From: Setomelanomma holmii
Lineage: Eukaryota > Ascomycota > Dothideomycetes > Pleosporales > Phaeosphaeriaceae
Assembly: GCA_010015745.1 (NCBI GenBank)
Contig: ML978291.1
Span: 1 to 64,000, forward strand
Length of the DNA stretch: 64,000 nucleotides
Direction: 5' to 3'
This document shows, in pieces, positions 11,950 to 23,495 of this stretch. A model generated the notes under the pieces. It ran no database searches, was not told where the DNA came from, and saw nothing but the letters and a program-made list of their open reading frames with translations. A program made the position numbers and the translations under genes. Position 1 is the stretch's first letter; each line of letters starts with the position of its first letter.

Positions 11950-12999
11950 CTAGCCTTGCGCACGTCTGCAGGCCTCCATACGTCTCGGCATACTCATGAT
12001 GAGCTTGTAAATAAGCTTAGAGGGGATGGCGCGCCAGCACTCTTTTAGAGCCTCACAAAAACCATCCCACTCCTCTTCAGCCACGCTGTAGTTGTTGTAT
12101 TGTGGGCAGTACTTGTACATGCGCTTCTTGAGATGCCACCAGAGGTGCTCAATTGGGTTAAGATCTGGTGAACAAGGTGGCCATACGACTAAGTTGATGT
12201 AGTGGTCTCGGAGGAATCTCTTGCTTGCTCCTGACGTGTGTATGCCAGCGTTATCCCGCATGAAGAGCTGCGAACGCCTGTAATTTGGGAGGAGCCCTTT
12301 AGTCAAGGCGTCCATATAACTTTGGCTGGAGTAGCCTTGTTTTTTGGCACTGGGATTGCGGTCCATGATAACCAAATTTGACCTCCGAGGGCGGCCACGT
12401 TTGTTGAGCCACACTGAAGCCAATACCATCTGGGCAGGGTTACGGCTGGTACCAATCGTAGTAATCATCTCTGTCTTCCATTTCTCCCAAGGACGTCGAA
12501 AGCACCACTCAGTATTATGGCCTGCGCCCTTCTGAATTGAGCACTCATCTGAGAGCTTAAAGGTGCGCTGACTCCATCTGAAGTGCCTGTACTCTCGGCA
12601 GAACTGCAGACGCTTTAGGGCATGGCCTTTGTTGAATTTTGGACGTACTTTACACCTGTAATTGGTGAGGCCTTGTCTCTAAAGAGCACGGTACAATGTG
12701 CTGCGACTAGGTGGCTTTGAAGGGGTGCCCTCATAATTCACAAAGACGCTCTCCTCAGCAAGCTTTGAGTACTCAATCTTAGGGGCAGCATGTACTTTTC
12801 TGTACACGATCTTCTTCTGCGCGAGCGACAGTATAGGTGGCCTGCCGCTGCGAGGCTTGTCTTTGGTGCTGCCAGTGAGGTGTTTTCTCCTAAGATTCCG
12901 AATGGCGCATTCCGACCTCCCAACGTGGCTTGACACTTCCTTGACCGTACAGCCACCCTGCAGCATCCCAATGATATTATCTCTGGTTGCGCAACCCAT
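11950..12999 (-). pseudogene. Tc1/mariner (DD34E) transposase, inactivated by one stop codon
   Basis: Read on the minus strand from ATG 12999 the frame is coherent to TAG at 11950 (about 349 codons), a normal length for Tc1 transposases, except for one TAG at 12679-12681. The N-terminal helix-turn-helix part includes GCTVKEVSSHVGRSECAIRN and a DKPRSGRPP hinge. The catalytic part has KLSDECSIQ (first Asp), FMRDNAGIHTS (second Asp) and SPDLNPIEHLWWHLKK (Glu), with 34 residues between the last two, so DD34E. Reading continues in the same frame after the stop (RQGLTNYRCKVRPKF). Near-intact condition suggests recent arrival or recent death. It lies between the activator and the ABC transporter. 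Confidence 0.85.
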
Positions 13000-13834
13000 A
13001 TTTAGAAGTCTGCGCACATTTTGATCTAACTCTCGTCTAAATCAGCGTGGTGTAGCTATAGTTATGGTGGTTTAAAAAATAGAGCGCGTTGTGGTGCTGG
13101 AAGGCGCGTCGGCTAGCGCGGAAGAAACTTTTGACGCGTGACTGTATGCCTCCCTACTCTACGGAGTATATCATTGGCCAGGGCAGCTGACCGTGCCCAC
13201 ATTTTCGAGTTGAGATGATGACGTCAGTACTTCAAAAAGAGAAAGCACATCGCACGACGGGAGTCGAAATAATCCGATATCTCGCTGTATTAACACGTGG
13301 AGCTATGAGGCTCAGTAAATCGCGCCATGTGGTTTGCTGCATTAATCAAAAACGGTTTGGTTGAGCCACAGGCACCGTCTACGCGCTACCCCTAGCTGCC
13401 GCACATCAACACTGTAGCCAATCAGAGATCATGCTCAGCTGGGTCCGGAACCCGCGCTCCCCATCCCACTATGTTGTTTTGTTCACTTGCACTATGAACC
13501 CCCAGCAAGAAACTCCGATGGCCGCCTGCAGCACCGCTCGGGGCCCGCGGTGCCCATACCAGCATGTTGTTCGTCGAACAATTGTGCGTCGTCCTCATTG
13601 GGCCTTGAAACTGATCTGTGCTGAGGCTGCTTTCCAGATCCACTTGCCCGTACCCGATCTACGTGACTACGATCTTTCGTGACCATCACTGTTTGTTACA
13701 CCTTCGTGTTTGCAGTGTACGCTATAACACCTAGATGTCGGAGGCTTCACTAGAGGTTGCGTCGCTTCTGCTATTTGATCTCTGACCTTTGCGATTCAAC
13801 ACTACACAGAGTCGTTTTCGACTCGTCATACGCA
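13000..13834. other. intergenic region: right end of Tc1 element and ABC transporter promoter
   Basis: 0.8 kb with no gene. The left part should contain the transposon end (an AAAAAATAGAGCG stretch near 13075-13086 could belong to it); the right part is the promoter and leader of the transporter, whose ATG is at 13835. No clear terminal repeat or target duplication could be defined by eye. Confidence 0.4.
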
Positions 13835-16800
13835 ATGGAGAGTGTCGAAAGAAACACAGCTACTTCCCGCGGGCTACTACGCGATGATACCAATTCTCCC
13901 GCGACATATCCGATACCCCATGCGTCTCCAGCAGGAATACCATCGGGCAATGTTCCAGATATCAACAATGGAAGGGACAGCAGTTCGGTTCAGACAAACG
14001 TCGAGAAATGGAGGCTGGCCGATGAAGTGATGGACTTTGAGCTTAACAACCATACGGGAGGTCGCAAACTCGGCGTTACATGGAGAGACTTGACGGTCGA
14101 AGTGGTGCCATCAGACGAGCGTCTGAAGGAGAACGTTGTGAGCCAGTTCAACCTTCTGCAGCTTACGAGGGACCTTCGACAAAAGCCAGCCATGAAAATC
14201 ATACTTGAATCCAGTTCCGGATGTGTCCGCCCAGGCGAGATGCTGTTGGTCCTTGGACGCCCAGGATCGGGATGTACGACCTTGCTCAAGATGCTGGCCA
14301 ACAAGCGCAAAGGGTATGTCTGTCGCTGTACAAAACATTTATTGGTCTGATTGAGTCACGATAGATACGCAAAAGTAGATGGAGTAGTTCACTTTGGCTC
14401 TCTTGACGCTGAACAAGCACATCAATACCGTGGCAGCATTGTTATCAACAACGAAGAAGAGTTGTTCTATCCAACACTTACAGTAGGAGAAACAATCGAC
14501 TTCGCGACTCGCCTCAATATGCCAGACACCCTCCCAGAGACGACAGCCAATCGCAAAGAGGTCCGACACAAGTTCAAGAACTTTCTCCTCAAGTCTATGG
14601 GCATATCCCACACAAACGATACCAAGGTCGGTGACGCGTACGTAAGAGGTGTTTCTGGTGGCGAGAGAAAACGTGTCTCCATTATCGAAACCCTCGCGAC
14701 TCGCGGGAGCGTCATCTGCTGGGACAACTCAACACGAGGTTTGGACGCATCCACTGCTCTAGAGTTCACGCGTGCGCTACGCTACTTGACAGATACCATG
14801 GGCATGGCTACGATTGTCACTCTGTAAGCAAACTCCAGTGTACGAAATGGATATGAGACATACACTGACTTCGTACACCAACCTTAAGGTATCAAGCTGG
14901 CAATGGGATCTTCAACCTGTTCGACAAGGTGTTGATCCTCGATGAGGGCAAGCAGATCTTCTACGGTCCCCAGCAAGATGCGCAACCGTTTATGGAGTCG
15001 CATGGCTTTGTTTGCGGTGCTGGTGCCAATGTCGCCGATTATCTCACTGGAGTAACCGTCCCTAGTGAGCGAAAGATCAAGTCTGGCTTCGAATCCAGAT
15101 TCCCTCGCAGCAACACAGATATACAGCGGCTGTACTGTAAGTCGCAAATCAAGAGCAACATGGATCAGGAACTCGACTACCCCGTCTCTGACGAGGCGAG
15201 GATGAATACGCAAGCATTCTGCGAGGCCATCAAGTCAGAGAAGTCCGGCCGCCTGCCAAAGTCTTCGCCTATGACAGTCTCCTTTACTGCTCAAGTGAAG
15301 GCATGTGTCATCCGCCAGTACCAAATCCTGTGGGGTGACAAGCCAAGCTTGTTTATAAAGCAGGCGACCAACATCATTCAGGCCCTGATCGCGGGATCTC
15401 TCTTCTACAACGCGCCCGACAATTCAGCAGGCCTCTTCCTGAAGTCCGGCGCCTTGTTTCTCGCACTCCTTTTCAACGCACTATTCGCCCTGTCCGAAGT
15501 GAACGACTCATTTGTTGGCCGTCCAATCCTCGCAAAGCAGAAGAACTTTGCCTTCTTCAATCCAGCTGCGTTTTGTATCGCCCAAGTTGCCGCAGATATC
15601 CCTATCTTGTTATTCCAGATCACAAGCTTTGTGCTCATTCTGTACTGGATGACTGCATTGAAAGCCACTGCTGCGGCATTCTTTACCAACTGGTTTGTAG
15701 TATATGTTGTCACCTTGGTCATGACCGCTATGATGAGGACCATCGGTGCAGGATTTCCTTCTTTCAATTCCGCCTCTAAGGTATCGGGCTTCGCGATCAC
15801 AGCGACAATTGTCTACATGGGTAAGATACGACGAATTTGCACTTCAAAACTTCGACTAAAGGATGACGCAGGTTACGAAATGCCAAAGCCAGACATGCAC
15901 CCTTGGTTTGTGTGGATCTACTGGATTAACCCGCTGTCTTACGGCTTTGAGTCTTTGATGGCCAATGAGTATGAAGGGGTCAACATTCCCTGCGTGTACG
16001 ACAATCTCATTCCCAACTACCTGCCTCAATACCAAAATCCCACCGCTCAAGCTTGCGCAGGCATTCGAGGGGCCCGACCTGGTGCAACCACAGTCAGCGG
16101 TGAGGAGTACCTAGTTAGTTTGTCCTACTCACCCTCTAACATCTGGCGCAATGTCGGCATTCTGTTAGCATGGTGGGCTTTCTTTGTTGTTCTCACGATC
16201 TTTTTCACCCTTCGCTGGAGTGACGCTTCCAGCTCGAGTACTGCGTACATCCCTCGTGAGAAACGCAAGCAAGTTGCAGGCCTTCGCGCTGTCCATCGCA
16301 AGGATGAAGAAGCCCCAGAACTGGAGAAGATCACACCGACCAATAATGCACTCAAGGATGCGAACGTTGACAAGGGCAAACTGCAAGGGAGCCTGATTCG
16401 CAATACATCCATCTTCACGTGGCGCAACCTCACGTATACGGTGAAGACACCGTCGGGCGATCGCACCCTTTTGACGAATGTGCATGGCTACGTCAAGCCT
16501 GGCATGTTGGGTGCACTTATGGGATCCTCAGGTACAATCTCAAATTCTCTGTTTCGTATGCCTGGTCTGACACTGTGCAGGTGCCGGAAAGACAACACTT
16601 CTCGATGTCCTCGCTCAAAGGAAAACCGCCGGAACGATCAAGGGCGAAATTCTAGTCGACGGTCGCCCATTGCCAATCTCGTTTCAACGTTCTGCCGGAT
16701 ATTGTGAACAGCTCGATGTTCACGAGGCGTACTCCACGGTACGAGAGGCTCTTGAATTCTCAGCACTTCTTCGTCAAAGCAGGAATACGACAAAGCAAGA

Positions 16801-18367
16801 CAAGCTCGCCTATGTTGACACTATCATCGACCTCCTTGAGCTCCAAGACCTTGAGAATACGCTCATTGGGACAGTAGGAGCTGGACTCTCAATCGAACAG
16901 CGCAAGCGTGTCACTATTGGTGTTGAGCTAGTGTCCAAGCCCTCCATCCTCATCTTCCTTGATGAGCCGACCTCTGGCTTGGACGGCCAAGCAGCCTTCA
17001 ATACGGTCCGTTTCCTCCGAAAACTTGCTGATATCGGCCAAGCAGTTCTTGTGACCATCCACCAGCCTTCAGCCTTACTATTCGCTGAGTTTGATACATT
17101 ACTGTTGCTTGCCAGTGGAGGGAAGACTGTTTACTTTGGCGATATCGGCGATAACGCAGCAACGATCAAGGAATACTTTGGCCGATACGACGCTCCGTGC
17201 CCAACACATGCCAACCCTGCTGAACACATGATCGACGTTGTTAGCGGCTATCACCATAGCGGCAAGGATTGGCACCAAATCTGGACCAATTCACCCGAAG
17301 CAGCCAACCTGAATCGACATCTCGATGAGATCATCTCCGAAGCAGCAGGCAAAGAGCTTAGCATAAAGGACGATGGGCACGAGTTTGCCACTAACTTTTG
17401 GACGCAGACCAGGCTCGTGACCAACCGCATGAACGTTAGTTTCTTTCGCGATACTGCCTACTTCAACAATAAGCTGCTTCTGCACGGCGGCGTCGCGTTT
17501 TTCATTGGCTTCACATTCTGGCAGATTGGTAATTCGGTCGCTGAGCAGAAATACGTTCTGTTCTCACTCTTCCAGTACATCTTCGTCGCGCCTGGCGTGA
17601 TTGCTCAACTGCAGCCTATTTTCCTGGAGCGCCGCGACATCTACGAAACGCGCGAGAAGAAGTCCAAGATGTACTCATGGGTCTCATTCGTTACGGGTCT
17701 GATCATATCGGAGATGCCGTACCTTATCATCTGTGGTATACTCTATTACCTCGTGTTCTACTTCGCTTCTGGCCTTCCTACCGAACCAAGCAAAGCTGGC
17801 GCCGTCTTCTTCGTCTTCCTCGTATATCAATTCATCTATACTGGATTTGGTCAGTTCGTGGCGGCATATGCCCCCAACGCAGTGTTCGCAAGCTTAGTGA
17901 ACCCACTTCTGCTCGCGACGCTATGCTGCTTCTGCGGTGTGCTCGTGCCGTACAACGAGATCGAACCCTTCTGGCGATATTGGATCTACTACATCAATCC
18001 GTTTAACTATCTCATGGGATCGCTCTTAGTATTTACTGATTTCGATCGTAACATCCAATGCAACGACTCTGAGTTTGCCACCTTCAATCCTCCGGGTGGT
18101 GGAAACCAGACTTGTGCGCAGTACCTCGAGGCATGGCTCAGCGGACCAGGGAGTCACAATAATCTCGTCAATCCTGCAGCGACGGAGGCTTGCAGGGTCT
18201 GTCAGTACACAGTGGGACGGGACTATCTGGCAACCGTGAATCTGACGGAAAGGTACTATGGATGGAGAGACGCGGGAATATGTGTCATTTTTCTGCTGAG
18301 TGGGTACGCGCTGGTATATCTGCTGATGAAGTTGAGGACGAAGGCGAGTAAGAAGGCTGAACAATGA
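13835..18367 (+). CDS. PDR-type full-length ABC transporter (ABC-G), cluster efflux pump
   Basis: Plasma-membrane multidrug-type exporter, probably moving the cluster product or protecting the producer. Five exons (13835-14313, 14365-14823, 14889-15820, 15872-16531, 16581-18367) give about 1438 aa, usual for PDR proteins. Domain order is NBD1-TMD1-NBD2-TMD2. NBD1 has the typical fungal degenerate Walker A GRPGSGCTTLL (Cys for Lys), signature VSGGERKRVSI and Walker B end DNSTRGLDAS. NBD2 has canonical GSSGAGKTTLLDVL, a degenerate signature region LSIEQRKRVTIG and LDEPTSGLDG. Each half ends with about six hydrophobic segments; the PDR loop with the motif WIYWINPLSYGFESLM is present. All splice sites are GT-AG and introns are 49-65 nt. 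A PDR pump is not part of the classic mdp gene set. Confidence 0.93.
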
Positions 18368-18515
18368 TCGTGTTGGAACTTCAATGGTGTTTTGGTTTCA
18401 ATACGGTATAATATGGGTTGGACGAAAGTGCAGAGATTCTTGGTGCATTCTCTAGATGCTGATAACATAAGATAGTTTTAAATGGAATATACGCTGTTTT
18501 GGCTCCCAATGTTGA

Positions 18516-18740
18516 GTCCGTGACAAGATCCCGTATCGCCTCAATAACAAGCCTTGCTGGGAATGGGAATTCGGGCTCGAAGTCATGGTGCAACCACGAT
18601 CGACATTGGAAGACCAAAGGCACTCTCAGAAGTTATTACCTGAACTTTGGGGCATCATGCGCGTGTTTGACAAGTACGGTTCTTACGTTATCCCCAACAT
18701 GATGGACATTCTATTCAAGGATCACTGTCAAGATGGTACG
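18516..18740 (+). pseudogene. orphan exon-like ORF, unassigned
   Basis: A 75-codon open frame with protein-like composition (NKPCWEWEFGLEVMVQPR, then LWGIMRVFDKYGSYVIPNMM). It starts right after a TGA at 18513 and ends at a good 5' splice site (GGTACGTAG at 18736). No convincing partner exon follows before the SDR gene, whose coding region begins on the other strand at 18884, and none precedes it after the transporter stop. It does not match the transporter or SDR. I do not recognise the family. Best reading is the remnant of a lost cluster gene; a chance open frame is possible. Confidence 0.35.
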
Positions 18741-18883
18741 TAGTATATGGAGAAACATTACACACGAAGCAGCGAGAGAAGTCCATTCTCACACATGGAT
18801 CTTGAGCGCAATGAATGCACCTATTCCTTGTTGTGAAATGATCATAGCCTTAAGCAAATACACACCTGCAGTGTTGACAGCCT

Positions 18884-19690
18884 CTAAGCTGCTCCACCAT
18901 CTAAAGTGAGGACTTTACCATTGACCCATTCACCCTCCTTGCTTGCCAGAAAACCAACGACGTTCGCGACATCTTCCGGGAATCCGTTGCGAGTCAAAGG
19001 CGATGCATGAGCCGCCATCTGCTGACGTTGCTCAGCGGTATAATCCTTTCCGTTCGGGATATAGTGGTGCGACACCTCATGGAACATGTCGGTCACAGTA
19101 CCGCCGGGGGCAACAGCATTGACAGTGATCTTCTTGTTGCCGCAATCCTTCGAAAAGATGCGAACGAACGAATCGACGGCGCCCTTGGATCCCGAGTATA
19201 GAGAATGCTTCGGCACACTAAAGTCCTTGGAAGTATTGGAGGAGGTCAGGATGATGCGACCGCCATCGTTGAGGTGGAGGTAGGCCTCTCGCGCCACGAA
19301 GAACTGCCCGCGGGTGTTGAGGCTGAAAACACGGTCGAATTCCTCCTCCGTGACATCCTTCAAGTGACCAAAGCTGACAACGCCCGAATTACTAACAGCA
19401 ATGTCGAGTCCTCCAAAATGAGCAACTGCATCATCAAATAGCTTTACAATTTGGGGGACCTGGCGTATATCGGCCTTGAGCGCAATAGCGTCACTCCCAA
19501 GTGCTTTGATTTGCGCAACCACCTTTTCGGCATCTTTGGCGGAGTTTGCGTAGTTAACGACGACTTTGGCACCAAGGCGACCGAGATGCAGTGCAATTGC
19601 TGCGCCGATTCCGCGACCCGAGCCGGTGACTAGGGCGACTTTGCCATCGAGGCGGTTGGGTATGTAGGTCTCGCTTTGGCTGTGAGGCAT
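18884..19690 (-). CDS. mdpC: short-chain dehydrogenase, versicolorin / trihydroxynaphthalene reductase type
   Basis: NADPH-dependent ketoreductase acting on aromatic polyketides. In chrysophanol-forming pathways the MdpC/ClaC type reduces emodin hydroquinone before dehydration. Single exon, 268 aa, ATG at 19690. The cofactor motif TGSGRGIG is at about residues 22-29, the NSG variant of the NAG motif follows DIAV near 105, the catalytic Ser is in ILTSSNTS (about 150) and the YSGSK motif provides catalytic Tyr and Lys (about 165-169). Length and C-terminus (NGKVLTLDGGAA) are those of the fungal naphthol reductase clade. Divergent from the AvfA-type gene at 20540, with an 849-bp shared promoter. 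The pairing with the dehydratase at 21897 supports a deoxygenation role. Confidence 0.88.
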   Translation of the reverse strand: MPHSQSETYIPNRLDGKVALVTGSGRGIGAAIALHLGRLGAKVVVNYANSAKDAEKVVAQIKALGSDAIALKADIRQVPQIVKLFDDAVAHFGGLDIAVSNSGVVSFGHLKDVTEEEFDRVFSLNTRGQFFVAREAYLHLNDGGRIILTSSNTSKDFSVPKHSLYSGSKGAVDSFVRIFSKDCGNKKITVNAVAPGGTVTDMFHEVSHHYIPNGKDYTAEQRQQMAAHASPLTRNGFPEDVANVVGFLASKEGEWVNGKVLTLDGGAA

Positions 19691-20539
19691 TCTGAAGATG
19701 ATCTTTGAGCGGTATGTGGAGACAAGATAGAACTAAAGATATTGATGAGGTTGAGTTTGTATGTTTTGGATAGATTGGGTAACCGTTCTCTCAGTCGTTC
19801 TATGCCTTTTGTGTTGACCAATTCGACGCAGGGGCCCGTCCATCTCGAGCGGCTCAAGATTCGGAGTGTATTTTCCTACTCATCCGAAAGCGAGCATTAG
19901 AGCACTCAGGCGATTGTATGCCGCAAGATCGGAGTATGCCGCAAGATCGGAGTATACCTCCAAAAGCATCCGTCTGAGACGTTTCCTGCACCCTTGCCCC
20001 TTTGCTCTTTCTTGGCTTCGCCCGCACTTTGACTGTAAGCAGGATTAAGGTGGATACCTTCCTACCGTGTCAACGTCGACCCGAGGTGATTGATGCCCTA
20101 TGCGGCACATCTACCAGCAGCGCGCAATTATGTCAGCACGGCACGATCGATATGTCCCGACAATCGGGGTAAGCTTAGATCAATCTCAAGTGGCATCGTT
20201 CGATCTCGAGCTTGACAGATTCTTCTTTCGTGATGGATCGCATGCAGGAACACCCAAAGGTGCAAGCTGTGTAGTGACGCACTGTGCGCATGAAGTCGGA
20301 GGATCATGCCACTTTGAAATCGAGGCCGACAATCTTTCTTCCGACAATCAATCCTTTACCACCCAAGCATCGGTACATATTTGCTCTACATTCATTAATC
20401 TGAATGTTTCTGCTATAGTATTCGATGGGGTGCATTACACTGCGTGAGGTTCGACAAGAAACTCAATCACCTTACCCATTGGTGTATGCGTCCCTTGTCA
20501 AGTGAAACACTTTATTGTCATTCTTGAACGCCACGAATC
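19691..20539. other. divergent promoter region (SDR / AvfA-type gene)
   Basis: 0.85 kb between two divergent cluster genes. It contains a perfect 18-bp tandem duplication at 19917-19952 and several TCG/CGA half-sites with non-canonical spacing (for example TCG-N4-CGA near 20201-20209). No coding region is convincing; a 115-codon open frame at 20100-20447 lacks any recognisable feature. Confidence 0.5.
19917..19952. repeat. 18-bp tandem direct repeat, two copies
   Basis: The unit TATGCCGCAAGATCGGAG occurs twice back to back without mismatch, followed by TATA. It lies in the divergent promoter between the SDR and AvfA-type genes. It may be a recent slippage duplication or a duplicated regulator site. 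Confidence 0.85.
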
Positions 20540-21328
20540 ATGACTTCCTTCGCAGTGCTAGGAGCCACGGGTAATTGCGGCACCGCCATCCTCGAGCTCC
20601 TGCTTCAAACAACAGATGCTACCATCAAGGCCTACTGCCGCAACAAAGACAAACTCTTCCGCCTCGTGCCTGCAGCAGTCAACAATCCGAGAGTCGAAGT
20701 CTTTGCTGGCAGTATTCTCGATGCTGAACTTCTCGGGAAGACGATGTACGGTTGCAAGGCGGTTTTCTTAACTGCTACCACCAACGACAATGTCCCAGAC
20801 TGTCACATCAGTCAAGATCTCGTACATACGGTCATCAAAGCTCTAAGCAACTGGAAGTCCGAGGACAAAGCGCATCCGCGAATCCCAAAACTCGTCCTTC
20901 TCTCATCCGCGACCCTCGATCCTTGGATCAGCCGGAAGAACCCTTGGGTTAATGCGATTGTCCGCCGATCTGCGTGGCATGTATACCGAGACTTGGAGTT
21001 GGCAGAAGAGTTCTTGCGCAAACAGGAAGACTGGGTTTCTTGCGTCTACATCAAACCGGGTGGACTTTCCGTGGATATCCAACGTGGTCACAGGCTCACA
21101 CTGGACGATGAGGAGTCATTCGTATCATATCTAGACATCGCCGCAGGGATGATTGAAACAGCAATGGACAATGACGGTAAATGGGACAACAAGAATGTCG
21201 GTGTAGTCAATGCTGGCGGCAAGGCCAAGTTTCCGTCAGGCACACCCAAGTGCATTATCTGTGGACTGCTCTCTTTCTACTTTCCTTTTTTGCATCCATA
21301 TTTGCCAACGGGAACCGGACCTGCTTGA
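20540..21328 (+). CDS. mdpK: NAD(P)-binding oxidoreductase of the AvfA / MdpK family
   Basis: NmrA-like Rossmann protein whose relatives act in aromatic polyketide tailoring (averufin step in aflatoxin synthesis; MdpK in the monodictyphenone cluster). Single exon, 262 aa, ATG 20540. The N-terminal nucleotide-binding motif is VLGATGNCGTAILELLL (residues about 6-22), a GATGxxG signature. Internal features include KAVFLTATTNDNVP, LVLLSSATLDPW and YIKPGGLSVD, all typical of the family. The C-terminus is hydrophobic (LLSFYFPFLHPYLP), as in many AvfA proteins. It lies between the reductase and the dehydratase. Exact reaction unknown. Confidence 0.82.
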   Translation: MTSFAVLGATGNCGTAILELLLQTTDATIKAYCRNKDKLFRLVPAAVNNPRVEVFAGSILDAELLGKTMYGCKAVFLTATTNDNVPDCHISQDLVHTVIKALSNWKSEDKAHPRIPKLVLLSSATLDPWISRKNPWVNAIVRRSAWHVYRDLELAEEFLRKQEDWVSCVYIKPGGLSVDIQRGHRLTLDDEESFVSYLDIAAGMIETAMDNDGKWDNKNVGVVNAGGKAKFPSGTPKCIICGLLSFYFPFLHPYLPTGTGPA

Positions 21329-21896
21329 TGCTCGGAGTAGAATTAATACTTTGAATTAAACCCACGTACAGTGTTAGCAACATGTCTGTCTGAACCATTC
21401 ACTGTGTGCCAGTTCCTAAGCATGTGACCTGTTTTAGCTGCGGCCCACGACACAAGCAACACTCTGTGGAATGTTTTGCTGTGAAACCTCTACGTACTAT
21501 GTTGTGAAGAGCGGATCCTTAGTACTACCTTCATCTCATTCAATCGGTACTTGCATATACTGGGACGTTGCACCGAAAGTCCGGTATGGCTATTGGAGAC
21601 AATCATTTTGGTATTCGTTTACGACGCCAAGACATCTTGCCACCTGAACTCAGTGGAGTAGGCTACTGTGTCACATGAGACGGATCGATGAATTGATTCG
21701 GCCTATTGATTGACCTGTCCAGATATGTTCCGGTGCTGAATGCGCGTCCGGAACGAACTTCATAATACCGCCCGCGTCAATCATCAGAATCTCAAGTGCC
21801 AACATGAAAACATACATAAGAAAGATAGGCAGTAGCCTGCGACTGCTGAACTTCAGCCAGATATCATTCGCGTACAGATCAAGTAAATAGCAAAGC
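21329..21896. other. intergenic region, no gene recognised
   Basis: 568 bp between the AvfA-type and dehydratase genes, both on the plus strand. I see only short open frames; presumed terminator and promoter. Confidence 0.5.
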
Positions 21897-22504
21897 ATGC
21901 CTCACAAGAGCGACAAACGGCCTGCTCCGGAAGGTACGCCGCTGACACTTCCTCGAATGTATAGCTGGACTGACACAAGATGTTGCGACAAAGATGTCCT
22001 TGAATGTCAGGCGGCCGCATTTGAGTGGGCCGAGAGCTTCGACAGCAAGGATTGGGACCGCCTCTCAGCATGCCTCGCGCCCACGCTCTACGTAAGCCTG
22101 CTTATCCTACCACTCGCGACGCACTTCCCCTCTGATCCAGCCACAAGGTCGACTATCGCGCCGTCATGGGCATGATATGGGAGAAAATGCCAGCCGAAGA
22201 ATTTCTCGCCATGGCGTCCAGCCCAAAGTTCCTCGGCAACGCGCGCATCAAGACACAGCATTTCATGGGTCAAACTAAGTGGATCCAAACTGGTGACGGC
22301 GAGATCACGGGATATCATCAGATGCGTGTGGCGCATCAGAAATACAAGGATGAAGAGTTGAGCCAAGTGGCTTACAAAGGTCACGCACATGGAAAGGCGA
22401 CGATACGTTATCGTCGTACGGACGGAAGATGGAAGTTCGCTGGCCTTGAGCCGGATATTCGCTGGTCTGAGGATGACTATGCGAAGATCTTCCAGGAAAA
22501 CTGA
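21897..22504 (+). CDS. mdpB: scytalone-dehydratase-like enzyme (SnoaL-type fold)
   Basis: Dehydratase expected to act after the SDR at 18884-19690 to remove a phenolic oxygen (emodin to chrysophanol branch). Two exons (21897-22091 and 22148-22504) joined across a 56-nt GT-AG intron give 183 aa, the usual length. Family hallmarks are present: the aromatic N-terminal region with EWAESFDSKDWDRL, LYVDYRAVMGMIWEKMP, the first active-site histidine in KTQHFMGQTKW and the second in ITGYHQMRVAHQKY, then the C-terminal RRTDGRWKFAGLEP. MdpB and ClaB are the nearest functional analogues. Overall fold and active-site layout are clear; the substrate is inferred from the cluster. Confidence 0.88.
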
Positions 22505-23495
22505 CACCTTAGTACCAATAAGCAATACAGACGTACGGGCCTGACTCGCATCAAACAATGTGAGCCCTGAAAATGCATTTCTTCGAAAATTCGTGCGGGT
22601 TGTGATCAACGTCTGCTCGCGAGAATTCCGTATCGGAGAGTTGTGTCCAGGACCATTTGCAAAGGGCGATGAAGCTAGAACGTAAAGAGGAAGGCTTTCT
22701 TCTGAAGTCCGAAGCGAAAGTTTACATTAGCCAATGGCATCCAGGATACGCAGGGTCTCATGGCCAGCCCTGTCGTGAACGGTACAGCTGGAAAGGTTAC
22801 TGCTATGCTTCGTGTCGCATTCAGGTTCACACGTCCATTCTGGCGTCAACCACAAGAACTGGTTGGCCGAGTGGCTGACGGCGAAGACAATTCCACCGCG
22901 GCTCATTATCGCATTCATGCCGCAGTGTACTGACCAATCAAAAATAGCCCGTGAGCCTCGATTGCCCCGATCTGCAGAAACGAGGACCTCTGGGACTGAG
23001 GTATGACGCAACCTTCCTTACCCCGGGCAGGGTAAGGAATGTATTGGTGTAGTCGCATGTCTGATGCGAGTGTTGATTCTCTTCTTCCAAACATTCGTGC
23101 CCACAAGCGACATTGTAACAGTGTTACCACACAGAATGTAGTTCAATTGCTCAATGGCCACATGAGTTCGGCCATATTATATTTGGATTGTTGGCTCTCA
23201 TTTAGTAGCAAAAGCTGCGAATAAGTGACTCGTCTCGCACTGAGCAGTAGCACCAACGACGGCGCGACAAAATGTTTTGGATGTTTTCTGCATATTTATT
23301 GAAAGCTCATAGTGTCTTCTGAAGTACTACACAATACTATTCGCGTCTGCAGGCTATTGTAGTGCGCGTGGTCTGTGTTGCTTGAAGATTGTGGCCTATC
23401 CGCGGATTGTACTACTATGTGAAAGATTGGGTCCTTGTGCTGTTCGAAACCTGCGAACTCATTTCTTATGTTTCTGGCTTAACTTCTCCGCACGA
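22505..23495. other. intergenic region, no gene recognised
   Basis: 1.0 kb between the convergent dehydratase and DUF1772-like genes. Open frames are under 100 codons and overlap on both strands without similarity to anything I know. Confidence 0.5.

Noticed and set aside
11880..13105. Terminal inverted repeats of the Tc1 element
   Set aside because: A shared CCACAA and T-run on the two sides is too weak to call repeats by eye.
20100..20447. 115-codon frame in the SDR/AvfA promoter
   Set aside because: No recognisable feature, and it does not start from a supported ATG; likely spacer.
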